The notes under the pieces are model-generated. The model saw only the letters and a program-made list of their open reading frames with translations. It searched no databases and was not told the DNA's origin. A DNA stretch of 21,901 nt. Source: a virus. Of the stretch, positions 1 to 6,166 are shown piece after piece (the stretch's first letter is position 1; each line of letters begins with the position of its first letter). Location of the stretch: the IMG/VR virus record IMGVR_UViG_3300006641_000209, positions 1 through 21,901 of that record. One strand, written 5' to 3'. The position numbers were made by a program, and so were the translations under genes.

Positions 1-2
1 TC

Positions 3-731
3 CACATCGACGGAGACATCCTGATCTACGGCATCTGCTCGTCCTGCGAGTACTGCGCCAGATTCGATGAGGACCTCGATGTGGTCTTCTGCAACATCAA
101 CGAGGCCATGGGAATGGCCAAGGTCATCCTCGACAGGTACAAGGCCATGGCCAAGGGAGACCTGAGCATCTACTTCACTGGCAAGGGAAACTTCCGAAAG
201 GACATCTTTCCCCAGTACAAGGCCCATAGGAAGAAGGTGCGGAAGCCAGCCGGATACTCGGTCCTGAAGGAGCTTCTGACGAACCAGCACCATGTCGTTG
301 TGTGGGACAGGCTGGAAGCGGATGACCTCGTCGGCATCCACCACACCAGCTGCGTCAACCGTGGAATCAGCTCGCTGATGATCTCCACCGACAAGGACTT
401 CAAGACACTTCCCGGATGGCTCTACAACCCCGACACGGACGCCTTCACATTCCAGACCAAGGCGGACGCCGACCGAAACTGGCTGTTCCAGACCTTGGTC
501 GGAGACAAGGCAGACGGATATCCCGGTCTTGAGGGAGTCGGTCCTGTCGGGGCTGAAAGGCTCCTGAGCAAGAACGGAGCGACTTGGAAGACGGTGGAGG
601 ACGCATTCGTCAACAGTGGATTCGCCGCAGAGTACGCGGTGATTCAGGCACAGATGGCCCGCATCCTCAGGGATGGGGACTACGACTACACGACCATGGA
701 GGTCAAGCTATGGCAACCCGCGAAGAACTGA
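3..731 (+). CDS. T7 gp6-like 5'-3' exonuclease (5' end missing)
   Basis: This is a 5'-to-3' exonuclease of the T7 gp6 / FEN-PIN type, which in T7 removes RNA primers and degrades host DNA during replication and recombination. The frame is open from the window edge, so the gene starts upstream; 242 residues are visible (T7 gp6 has about 300). Counting from base 3, the metal-binding IDGD is at residues 2-5, the basic FRKD..PQYKAHRKK segment at 64-78, EADD at 105-108, STDKDFK at 128-134, and the helix-hairpin-helix GDKADGYPGLEGVGP at 167-181. The end, QMARILRDGDYDYTTMEVKLW, closely matches the gp6 C-terminus as I remember it. A GTG at base 81 could serve as an internal start but would remove the catalytic IDGD, so it is not the true start. 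The gene overlaps the next one by 22 bases. Confidence 0.95.
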   Translation, partial: HIDGDILIYGICSSCEYCARFDEDLDVVFCNINEAMGMAKVILDRYKAMAKGDLSIYFTGKGNFRKDIFPQYKAHRKKVRKPAGYSVLKELLTNQHHVVVWDRLEADDLVGIHHTSCVNRGISSLMISTDKDFKTLPGWLYNPDTDAFTFQTKADADRNWLFQTLVGDKADGYPGLEGVGPVGAERLLSKNGATWKTVEDAFVNSGFAAEYAVIQAQMARILRDGDYDYTTMEVKLWQPAKN

Positions 732-1066
732 TGATGCTGCATGAAGATCTTTGCAACCGGGCAAGGGCCCTCTCTAGGAAGAAGAACCATGACTACAGTG
801 GCGGTCAGGATGCGACTCACGCCTTCCTCAACTTCGTCAAGTGCGAGGAGCTGGGACTATGCAAGACGGAGACTGGTGTCCTTGTCCGTCTCAGCGACAA
901 GATCTCCCGCCTCAACACCCTTGCTGATTCCAACCGGAAATACGAAGTGGACGATGAGCGCGTTCTGGACACCGTCCTCGACATCATCAACTACATCGTG
1001 ATCTTCTACGCCATCCACACGGAGCGTAAGGAGAAGGAAGCTTCTGGAGGTGAGTTCCTTGAATGA
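710..1066 (+). CDS. DUF1599 (nucleotide modification-associated domain 1) protein
   Basis: A 118-residue all-helical protein of the DUF1599 family, also called Nmad1, common in phages. It shows the family pattern: KKNHDYSGG at residues 24-32, VRLSDKISRL at 59-68, and the acidic DTVLDIINY helix at 87-95. The family has been linked by genome context to nucleotide or DNA-base modification and resembles MazG-like helical pyrophosphatases, but its biochemical activity is not established, so the role here is inference. The ATG at 710 is chosen because GGAGG at 698-702 lies 7 bases upstream and homology-like sequence begins there; the frame extends further up to 584, but that part is the shadow of the exonuclease gene. 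Translation is probably coupled to the exonuclease by the overlap. Confidence 0.85.
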   Translation: MATREELMMLHEDLCNRARALSRKKNHDYSGGQDATHAFLNFVKCEELGLCKTETGVLVRLSDKISRLNTLADSNRKYEVDDERVLDTVLDIINYIVIFYAIHTERKEKEASGGEFLE

Positions 1067-1247
1067 GTCTAAGGACGGAGAATTTCCTCCCGTTCCTCCA
1101 GCCCTTCTCCACAGGTTGGAGTCTCAGATCCCCGAGAAGTGTCCCGATCTCGCCATGAGCGAGCGGGACATATTTTTCTACGCGGGGCAGCGATCCGTTG
1201 TTCGGATGCTCCGCGAGGTCTTCAACGAACAGAACGAGGTGTCCTGA
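1059..1247 (+). CDS. small conserved phage protein, TTG start
   Basis: A 62-residue protein of unknown function. It has a Pro-rich start (FPPVPPALLHRLE) and a conserved-looking core, RDIFFYAGQRSVVRMLREVF, at about residues 37-56. From memory, proteins with an 'FP..P....GQR.VV..L' pattern recur just ahead of the connector gene in T7-like phages, but I cannot name a role. TTG at 1059 is preferred because GGAGG (1046-1050) sits 8 bases before it; the in-frame GTG at 1050 overlaps that same Shine-Dalgarno sequence and so is unlikely to be used. The gene overlaps the end of the DUF1599 gene by 8 bases and its TGA overlaps the next ATG (TGATG), which suggests translational coupling. Confidence 0.7.
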   Translation: MNESKDGEFPPVPPALLHRLESQIPEKCPDLAMSERDIFFYAGQRSVVRMLREVFNEQNEVS

Positions 1248-1456
1248 TGTGCTTCAGCGGTAGCGGCGGTCGTATGCCAGCCCCTTCTCCTCCCCCTCCG
1301 GCACAGCTTCCTCTGGCCCCACAGGTTGCTCCGCAGACCATGCAGATGCTCCAGAGCACTCCTGCCCGCGCCAGAATTGACCAGACCGGGTACAAGAAGA
1401 AGGGCAAGCGGGCTCTGACCATTCCTCAGTCTGGCACGAATGTGCCGGGGATGTGA
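1247..1456 (+). CDS. small Pro-rich virion-type protein, resembles T7 gp6.7
   Basis: A 69-residue protein that starts MCFS and continues as a Pro/Ala/Gln-rich low-complexity stretch (residues 10-40), then ends in a basic segment KKKGKRALTIP near residues 53-63. T7 gp6.7 also begins MCFS, is Pro-rich, and carries a GRKGLKV segment, and lies between gene 6 and gene 8; T7 gp6.7 and gp7.3 are small virion proteins ejected early in infection. The match is from memory and short, so a virion role is inference. The ATG at 1247 overlaps the previous stop and has GAGG at 1236-1239 in good position. The same frame is open upstream to 1139, but that part lies inside the previous gene. Confidence 0.7.
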   Translation: MCFSGSGGRMPAPSPPPPAQLPLAPQVAPQTMQMLQSTPARARIDQTGYKKKGKRALTIPQSGTNVPGM

Positions 1457-1458
1457 CC

Positions 1459-2988
1459 ATGCACACAGCAAAGTCGGCCTACAGCGAGATGGAGAATGGG
1501 CGGTACGCCTACCTACAGAGAGCGCGGGATTGCTCACGGCTGACTCTTCCCCACCTGATGACGGATGATGGAGACCAGTCCGCACAGCGTCTTCCGACCC
1601 CATATCAGTCGGTAGGTGCGCGTGGCGTGAATAATCTGGCTTCTGCCCTTCTCCTGTCACTCCTTCCACCGAACGCCCCGTTCTTTCGCTTCGTTCTTGA
1701 TGCGAAGGCTCAGAACAGGCTCATGGCCATGTCTCCAAACGCCAAGGCTGAGGTTGACGCCAGCCTGTCGGAGCTTGAGCGCCGTGTTCAGCGGGAGATC
1801 GAGTCTCAGGGAATCCGCAGCAACTTGTTCGAGGCCATCAAGCAGCTGATCGTCTGCGGCTCGGTTGTCCTGTACTTCCCCGACGATGGCCCCATGCGGG
1901 TGATCAAGCTGGACCGCTTCGTGGTCAAGCGTGACCCGATGGGCAACGCGAAGAAGATCATCATCAAGGAGACGGTTGCTCCAGCCGTTCTTCCCGAGGA
2001 GATCCAGCCCTTCGTCAAGTCCTGTATGTGCAACCATGACAACACGGTGGACATCTACACCTGTTGTCATCGCATGGGCGACCGTGTCGAGATCTACCAA
2101 GAGGTCGAGGGAGAGATCATCCCAGACTCCTACGGGACCTACCCGATTGAGCAGAGTCCGTTCCTAGCCCTGCGGATGAACCGCATCGACGGGGAGGACT
2201 ACGGTCGTTCCTATGTCGAGCAATACCTTGGCGACCTGATCTCTCTGGAGAGTCTGTCCAAGAGCATCGTGGAGGCCGCTGCGGCTTCCGCCAAGCTTCT
2301 CTTCCTCGTCAACCCGACCGGAACCACCCGTGCCAAGACTTTGGCTCAGGCGCCCAATGGAGCCATCCGGGAGGGCAATGCAGCCGATGTGACCGTGCTT
2401 CAGGCCAACAAGGGAGCCGATCTTCAGGTCGCCCTAGCCACGGCTCAGGGGATCTCGGAGCGCCTGAGCTACGCCTTCCTGCTGACCGAGGCGACCATCA
2501 GGAACGCAGACCGCGTCACCGCCGAGGAAGTCCGTCTGGTCACCCAAAGCATCGAGCGCCAGCTGGGAGGCATCTACTCCATCCTCTCTCAGGAGTTCCA
2601 GCTTCCGCTCGTTGGCCGTGTCATCGACCGCCTGACCAAGAGCAAGAGGATGCCGAAGCTTCCCAAGGACTTCGTCACGCCTACGATTGTGACGGGAATC
2701 GACGCCCTTGGACGAGGCAACGACCTCAACAGGCTCGACATCTACCTTCAGGGCATCGGTCAGATCCTTGGTCCTCAGATGATCCAGCAGTACATCGATG
2801 TCCGCGAATATCTCAACAGACGCGCTGCTTCTCTTGGAATCGAAACGGCGGGTCTGGTAAAGTCCGAAGAGCAGCTCCAGATCGAGCAGCAGCAAGCCAT
2901 GCAGATGCAGCTTCTTGCACAGCATGGAAACCAAGCCATGGCCGAGGGAGGTAAGATCCTACAGGCCAACATGAAGAACGCACGATGA
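1459..2988 (+). CDS. head-tail connector (portal) protein, T7 gp8-like
   Basis: The dodecameric connector at the capsid vertex, through which DNA is packaged and ejected and to which the tail tube attaches. At 509 residues it matches the family (T7 gp8 has 536). Visible signatures are an N-terminal helix with SAYSEMENGRYAYLQRAR, the TPYQSVGARGVNNLASALL segment at about residues 47-66 followed by LLPPNAPFF, a long middle with the ITEATIRNADRVTAEEVR-type helix (here LLTEATIRNADRVTAEEVR), and a Gln-rich C-terminus at about 468-500. ATG at 1459 is chosen: GGGG at 1447-1450 lies 8 bases before it. An in-frame GTG at 1453 overlaps the previous stop but is only 2 bases from the Shine-Dalgarno sequence. 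The end overlaps the scaffold start (ATGA). Confidence 0.96.
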   Translation: MHTAKSAYSEMENGRYAYLQRARDCSRLTLPHLMTDDGDQSAQRLPTPYQSVGARGVNNLASALLLSLLPPNAPFFRFVLDAKAQNRLMAMSPNAKAEVDASLSELERRVQREIESQGIRSNLFEAIKQLIVCGSVVLYFPDDGPMRVIKLDRFVVKRDPMGNAKKIIIKETVAPAVLPEEIQPFVKSCMCNHDNTVDIYTCCHRMGDRVEIYQEVEGEIIPDSYGTYPIEQSPFLALRMNRIDGEDYGRSYVEQYLGDLISLESLSKSIVEAAAASAKLLFLVNPTGTTRAKTLAQAPNGAIREGNAADVTVLQANKGADLQVALATAQGISERLSYAFLLTEATIRNADRVTAEEVRLVTQSIERQLGGIYSILSQEFQLPLVGRVIDRLTKSKRMPKLPKDFVTPTIVTGIDALGRGNDLNRLDIYLQGIGQILGPQMIQQYIDVREYLNRRAASLGIETAGLVKSEEQLQIEQQQAMQMQLLAQHGNQAMAEGGKILQANMKNAR

Positions 2989-3743
2989 GCAACCACCAGT
3001 CAATCACCATCACGAAGGAAAATCCTCCCGATACCGCCATGGAACAGGCGATTCAGGCAGAGCAGCAGGAAGTTCAGGATCCCGCTCAGGCATCCGATGA
3101 GCGTCCTAACTGGCTTCCCGAGAAGTTCAAGTCCCCTGAGGATCTAGCCAAGGCATACTCCGAGCTGGAAAAGCGTTTCTCTACCCCTGCGGAGAAGCCC
3201 AAGACGATCCCTCAAGCCGAAGCGGCTCCTCAGGGGACCCTGAACTTTGACGAGTTCTCCAAGGAGTATTCCGAGAATGGAACCCTGAGTGAGGAGAGCA
3301 TCGCCAAGCTTTCCGCCAACGGCATCCCGGAGAATGTGGTCCGCAACTACCTCGATGGACTCAACGCCATCACGGAGAAGCAGACCCAGCAGATCTACTC
3401 GATTGCCGGAGGAGAGGACAAGTACAACTCCATGCTGGAGTGGGCTTCAGAGTCTCTGGAGGAGAACGAGATCGAGGCTTTCAACAACATCATGGAGCAG
3501 GGAAATCCAGCAGCCATGCAGATGGCCGTCCGTGGACTTCAGGCCCGCTTCTCCCAAAGCTCTGGATCCCCGGCCAAGCTCATCCAAGGAGACACCATCG
3601 GGCCTTCCGGTGGAGCGTTCCGAAGCGTAGCGGAGCTCACCGCAGCCATGAAGGATCCCCGTTACCACAAGGATCCGGCGTATCGACGCGATGTCGAGAA
3701 CCGTCTCAAGAACAGCAACATCCTCACCACCACTTCCCGATAA
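2985..3743 (+). CDS. capsid scaffolding (assembly) protein, T7 gp9-like
   Basis: An internal scaffold that directs procapsid assembly and leaves before maturation. It is 252 residues (T7 gp9 has 307), acidic and rich in Glu, Gln, Ala and Ser. The N-terminal half carries the PNWLPEKFKSPEDLAKAY motif at residues 41-58, typical of scaffolds of this group, then a charged helix. The middle is helical (EESIAKLSANGIPENVV; EYIAGG-like region with IAGGEDKYN). The C-terminal helix DPRYHKDPAYRRDVENRL at about 224-241 is the part that in this family contacts the capsid protein. It sits directly after the connector with a 4-base ATGA overlap. The capsid gene does not follow immediately as in T7; about 640 bases of extra small genes and leader intervene. 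Confidence 0.93.
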   Translation: MSNHQSITITKENPPDTAMEQAIQAEQQEVQDPAQASDERPNWLPEKFKSPEDLAKAYSELEKRFSTPAEKPKTIPQAEAAPQGTLNFDEFSKEYSENGTLSEESIAKLSANGIPENVVRNYLDGLNAITEKQTQQIYSIAGGEDKYNSMLEWASESLEENEIEAFNNIMEQGNPAAMQMAVRGLQARFSQSSGSPAKLIQGDTIGPSGGAFRSVAELTAAMKDPRYHKDPAYRRDVENRLKNSNILTTTSR

Positions 3744-3752
3744 GGAGCACAG

Positions 3753-3950
3753 ATGAAGTCTTGGAAGACCACAGTGACAGGAATCGCGGCAGTCCTGACC
3801 GCAGTCGGGGCCGCTCTCACCGCACTCTTCGACAACGACCCGAATACCACGCTCGATGTCGCCGTGACGGCAAGCGCAATCATGGCGGGAATCGGCTTGA
3901 TCTTCGCTCGGGACAACAATGTCTCCAGCGAGGACGCGGGGGCCAAGTGA
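3753..3950 (+). CDS. small two-helix membrane protein, possible holin
   Basis: A 65-residue protein with two predicted membrane helices, at about residues 7-26 (Ala/Thr/Val-rich) and 35-52, joined by a short polar turn FDNDPNTTLD and followed by a charged tail ARDNNVSSEDAGAK. Its size, the two helices and a position beside a probable lipoprotein gene fit a class II holin, but a two-helix shape alone does not prove this. Small proteins ending GIGLIFARD-type followed by a charged tail are frequent in phages and usually left unnamed. AAGGAG at 3742-3747 lies 5 bases before the ATG. The TGA stop overlaps the GTG of the next gene (GTGA) and is directly followed by another ATG at 3951. Confidence 0.75.
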   Translation: MKSWKTTVTGIAAVLTAVGAALTALFDNDPNTTLDVAVTASAIMAGIGLIFARDNNVSSEDAGAK

Positions 3951-4189
3951 ATGGGATCCTCAAGGCGATCATCCTTGGGATTCTTGAGTCGCTTGTACGG
4001 GCTTACCAGTTCTCACGCACTGCACTTTCTGCTGATCGGGATCCTGTTCTGCTTCGTCGTGCTGGTTCTCGGATCCGCAAGTGGGTGCAGCAGAGCCGTG
4101 TTCATCCCGGAGGCAAGCCCGATCAGGGTGGGCCCGAACTGCAAGACCAAGGTCTACCTCCTGATCAACGGCGAGTGGACACTCAGTGA
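3947..4189 (+). CDS. small protein of unknown function, overlaps lipoprotein gene in another frame
   Basis: An 80-residue reading frame starting at a GTG that overlaps the preceding stop (GTGA). The first 50 residues look like a true protein: an N-terminal amphipathic or hydrophobic helix, MNGILKAIILGILESLVRAY, then SADRDPVLLRRAGSRIRKWVQQSR. Codon use over the first 70 bases or so is ordinary for this genome in this frame (atc, ctc, aag, gcg, atc), and worse in the alternative frame. The last 30 residues are polar and probably only a readout of the other gene. GGGGG at 3938-3942 could serve as its Shine-Dalgarno sequence. It overlaps the 3951-4277 gene for 239 bases. The function is unknown; an inner-membrane partner of the lipoprotein is one possibility, but no long membrane helix is seen. 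Confidence 0.55.
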   Translation: MNGILKAIILGILESLVRAYQFSRTALSADRDPVLLRRAGSRIRKWVQQSRVHPGGKPDQGGPELQDQGLPPDQRRVDTQ

Positions 4190-4277
4190 CAACAGTGTGG
4201 TCATTCCCGAAGGCTGGTACTGCGTACCTCCCCGCTTCGTTGATGAAGACGAGTCTAAGGAAGTTTCACCTTCTTGA
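3951..4277 (+). CDS. probable lipoprotein / single-pass membrane protein, spanin-like candidate
   Basis: A 108-residue protein with a hydrophobic helix at residues 25-41 (HFLLIGILFCFVVLVLG) followed by SASGC, which resembles a lipobox with Cys46 as the acylation site; alanine at -3 is not the preferred residue. The exported part is compact and ends in the pattern NGEWTLSDNSVVIPEGWYCVPP. From memory, short lipoproteins ending 'PEGWY.VPP' are common in phages. Next to a possible holin this suggests an outer-membrane spanin, but it lacks the strongly Pro-rich make-up of Rz1, so that is only a hypothesis. The ATG at 3951 immediately follows the previous stop. The first 24 residues have poor codon use and mirror the overlapping frame, so the true start may be later. 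Confidence 0.75.
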   Translation: MGSSRRSSLGFLSRLYGLTSSHALHFLLIGILFCFVVLVLGSASGCSRAVFIPEASPIRVGPNCKTKVYLLINGEWTLSDNSVVIPEGWYCVPPRFVDEDESKEVSPS

Positions 4278-4385
4278 CGGGTGGAACAGGTTGCGAGTTG
4301 TGGCCCCATGCGTGGGATAACCTCAAGAGTAGCGCCTACAGGTCAAGACTTGTACACGCAACTCTCTTTCTAGGAACCCAACACA
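4278..4385 (+). promoter_or_regulatory. capsid-gene leader (108 bases, no gene)
   Basis: This is the longest non-coding gap in the window and lies directly before the major capsid gene, where T7 has its strongest late promoter. I see no convincing sigma-70 promoter. Secondary structure is possible: GAGTTGTG (4295-4302) can pair with CGCAACTC (4357-4364), with one G-U pair, enclosing a smaller GTAG/CTAC hairpin at 4329-4339. The end, ACTCTCTTTCTAGGAA (4361-4376), has a loose likeness to the core of T7-family phage promoters, but it is not repeated elsewhere in the window. AGGA at 4372-4375, 10 bases before the ATG, is the probable ribosome site. A regulatory role is inferred from position. Confidence 0.4.
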
Positions 4386-5489
4386 ATGCCCATTCAGACT
4401 ACTCCGTCTCGTCTTGGTCAGGTCAATCTGGCTGGTGACGCAGACTCCCTCTTCCTCAAGGTCTTCAGCGGCGAGATCATCTCGGTCTTCGAGGAAGCAA
4501 ACCTCATGCTCCCGCTGACCAAGGTCCGCACCATCAGCAGCGGAAAGTCCGCGACTTTCGCAGTCACTGGCGTTGCCAGCGCGGCCTACCACACCCCCGG
4601 CGAATCCGTTCTCACCACGGGTGCTAGCACTGGCTACCTCGGAGCATCGGCGGCAACCTTTGCAACTGGTACGGCAACCGACACTGGCTCGGCCAAGTAC
4701 CTGTCCCGCATGAGGCACAACGAGAAGGTCATCTTCATCGATGATGTCCTCATCAGCTCCTGCTTCGTTGCCGACATCGATGAGCTGAAGAACCACTACG
4801 ATGTCCGCTCGACCTACTCGAAGGAGATTGGTCGTGCTCTTGCCTACGCGGCTGACAAGAACCTGATCCGCACGGTCATCGCTGGTGCTCGTCGGGCTAC
4901 TGATCGCTTTGGCGGCACTTCGGCCACCTTCCTTGGCTCCAAGCTGGATATTGCCGCATCGACCGCCGCAACTTCCGCCGAGCTCATCGCTGGCCTCTTC
5001 CAAGCCGCTCAGAAGATGGATGAGAAGAATGTCCCGGCTGACGGTCGCGTTGCGATCTTCAACCCGGCCAACTACTACCGTCTTGTTCAGGGCGATGGCA
5101 CTGCGGTTGGTATTGCCATCAACAAGGACTACGGTGGCGCTGGAAGCCTTGCGTCCGGTACGGTCGTGGAAGTCGCTGGAATCAAGGTCCTGAAGTCGAA
5201 CCACATTCCGAGCACCGACGAGAGCTCGACCCCAGATGCTCTTGCGGGCGCTTCTGGCGTCAAGAACGATGTCAGTGGAACCGCTAATGATGGTTACTCG
5301 GGCTACAACTACGCCAACACCATCGGCATTGCGTTCCATTCGGATGCGGTCGGCACGGTCAAGCTCATGGATCTCTCGGTCGAGAGCGAGTACATCATGG
5401 AGCGTCTCGGCACCCTCATGCTGGCGAAGTACGCGATGGGCCACAATGTCCTTCGCGAGGAGGCTTGCATCGAGTTCGTCACCGCGTAA
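4386..5489 (+). CDS. major capsid protein, T7 gp10A-like
   Basis: The HK97-fold shell protein of the head. It has 367 residues (T7 gp10A has about 345). Matching segments are SLFLKVFSGEI (21-31), VRTISSGKSATF (47-58) with AAYHTPGES (67-74), HNEKVIFIDDVLISS (111-125), IDELKNHYDVRS (131-142) with ALAYAADKN (151-159), and the C-terminal AVGTVKLMDLSVE and LAKYAMGH. Compared with T7 there is an extra Gly/Ala/Thr/Ser-rich stretch at about 75-106, just before the KVI strand. The start is the ATG after AGGA at 4372-4375. The gene stands alone between a leader and a terminator, which fits separate, strong expression. I see no slippery sequence for a T7-style 10B frameshift at its end. Confidence 0.97.
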   Translation: MPIQTTPSRLGQVNLAGDADSLFLKVFSGEIISVFEEANLMLPLTKVRTISSGKSATFAVTGVASAAYHTPGESVLTTGASTGYLGASAATFATGTATDTGSAKYLSRMRHNEKVIFIDDVLISSCFVADIDELKNHYDVRSTYSKEIGRALAYAADKNLIRTVIAGARRATDRFGGTSATFLGSKLDIAASTAATSAELIAGLFQAAQKMDEKNVPADGRVAIFNPANYYRLVQGDGTAVGIAINKDYGGAGSLASGTVVEVAGIKVLKSNHIPSTDESSTPDALAGASGVKNDVSGTANDGYSGYNYANTIGIAFHSDAVGTVKLMDLSVESEYIMERLGTLMLAKYAMGHNVLREEACIEFVTA

Positions 5490-5496
5490 TCAAAAC

Positions 5497-5510
5497 CAGC
5501 CGAAAGGCTG
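5497..5510 (+). other. small hairpin after capsid gene, GAAA tetraloop
   Basis: CAGCC, GAAA, GGCTG: a perfect 5-base-pair stem closed by a GNRA tetraloop, starting 8 bases after the capsid stop codon and 15 bases before the terminator stem. It is too short to terminate alone and has no T tract. It may protect the 3' end of the capsid messenger or be an RNA-processing site; this is inference. Confidence 0.5.
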
Positions 5511-5524
5511 ACGCCACAACCTAA

Positions 5525-5562
5525 GGGAGGTGGGTTCCTCTGGAGCCCACCTCCTGTTTCTT
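5525..5562 (+). terminator. stem-loop transcription terminator after the capsid gene
   Basis: GGAGGTGGG (5526-5534) pairs perfectly with CCCACCTCC (5546-5554). The stem continues inward with TTCC against GGAG (one T-G wobble, then three pairs), leaving a TCT loop, so about 13 pairs in all, followed by TGTTTCTT. The T tract is interrupted, but the stem is very strong. In T7 the terminator for phage RNA polymerase lies in the same place, directly after gene 10. The ribosome site of the tail tube gene (GAGG, 5563-5566) follows at once. Confidence 0.85.
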
Positions 5563-5572
5563 GAGGTCCATC

Positions 5573-6166
5573 ATGCTCTCCACCACGACCAAGCTACAGG
5601 CAGTGAACACGATGCTGTCGGCAATCGGGGAACCCCCGATCAACACACTCAGCTCCAAGAGGGCAGACAGCAACATCGCGGAGCAGATCCTTGACGAGGT
5701 TTCCCGAGATGTTCAGGGATACGGATGGCACTTCAACACCGAGGAGAACATCACGCTGGCTCCAGACAGCACGGGATACATCGTGGTCACGGAGAACACG
5801 GTAAGGATCGATTCCGATCCGTACAAGTACACCGACATGGATCTTGTTCTCCGGGGAGACAAGCTGTACGACCGGGTCTCCAACAGCTACATCTTCTCGG
5901 GCCCCATCGTTGTCAGCCGGGTAGTCCTTCTCGACTTCACTGAGATGCCGGAGGCAGCCCGGAACTACATCACGATCAGGGCCGCACGGATCTTCTGCGA
6001 CCGTATGCTTGGGTCGGAGAAGCACCATGTGTTCAACAATCAGGACGAGATGATGGCGCTGGTCCGTATGCGTTCCTACGAGAACGACACCGCCGACTAC
6101 AGCATCTTCGATGAATACAGCACCCTGAGCGCGGTCAACCGGAACGCCTCCTACAGGACCTACTGA
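5573..6166 (+). CDS. tail tubular protein A, T7 gp11-like
   Basis: The gatekeeper ring that joins the connector to the rest of the tail. It has 197 residues, almost the same as T7 gp11 (196). The N-terminus TTTKLQAVNTMLSAIGEPPI is the family signature, followed by ADSNIAEQILDEVSRDVQGYGWHFN (the Q..GW.FN element), a beta-rich middle, and the helix ARNYITIRAARIFCDRML with a QDE helix after it. ATG at 5573 is chosen, 6 bases after GAGG (5563-5566); the frame is open to a TTG at 5561, but this lies at the end of the terminator and ahead of the Shine-Dalgarno sequence. The stop overlaps the next start (TGATG), which couples A and B. Confidence 0.95.
   Translation: MLSTTTKLQAVNTMLSAIGEPPINTLSSKRADSNIAEQILDEVSRDVQGYGWHFNTEENITLAPDSTGYIVVTENTVRIDSDPYKYTDMDLVLRGDKLYDRVSNSYIFSGPIVVSRVVLLDFTEMPEAARNYITIRAARIFCDRMLGSEKHHVFNNQDEMMALVRMRSYENDTADYSIFDEYSTLSAVNRNASYRTY

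Noticed and set aside
1063-1158. ATG overlapping the DUF1599 stop (ATGA), giving a 31-codon frame
   Set aside because: The product is short, Ser/Pro-rich and without conserved look, while the TTG-started frame over the same DNA has a recognisable pattern and extends neatly to the next start.
3440-3946. Upstream extension of the 3947-4189 frame into scaffold and membrane-protein genes
   Set aside because: The protein read there is Arg/Ser/His-rich and mirrors the genes in frame with the family matches; only the part after the GTG at 3947 is plausible.
4274-4321. Sigma-70 promoter (TTGACG at 4274 or TTGCGA at 4291 with GATAAC at 4316)
   Set aside because: TTGACG has no -10 element at 16-18 bases, and the other pair has poor boxes with 19-base spacing; T7-like late genes normally rely on phage polymerase.
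4278-4385. tRNA or structured RNA gene in the capsid leader
   Set aside because: No cloverleaf or T-arm consensus; only short stems can form.
4323-5444. Long open frame on the - strand across the capsid gene (373 codons)
   Set aside because: The capsid protein on the + strand matches T7 gp10A along its length. The antisense frame is kept open by the biased codon use; its protein is low-complexity and has no start context.
5440-5500. Programmed frameshift producing a minor capsid protein as in T7 10A/10B
   Set aside because: There is no slippery run near the capsid stop, and the -1 and +1 frames do not give an extended protein before the terminator.
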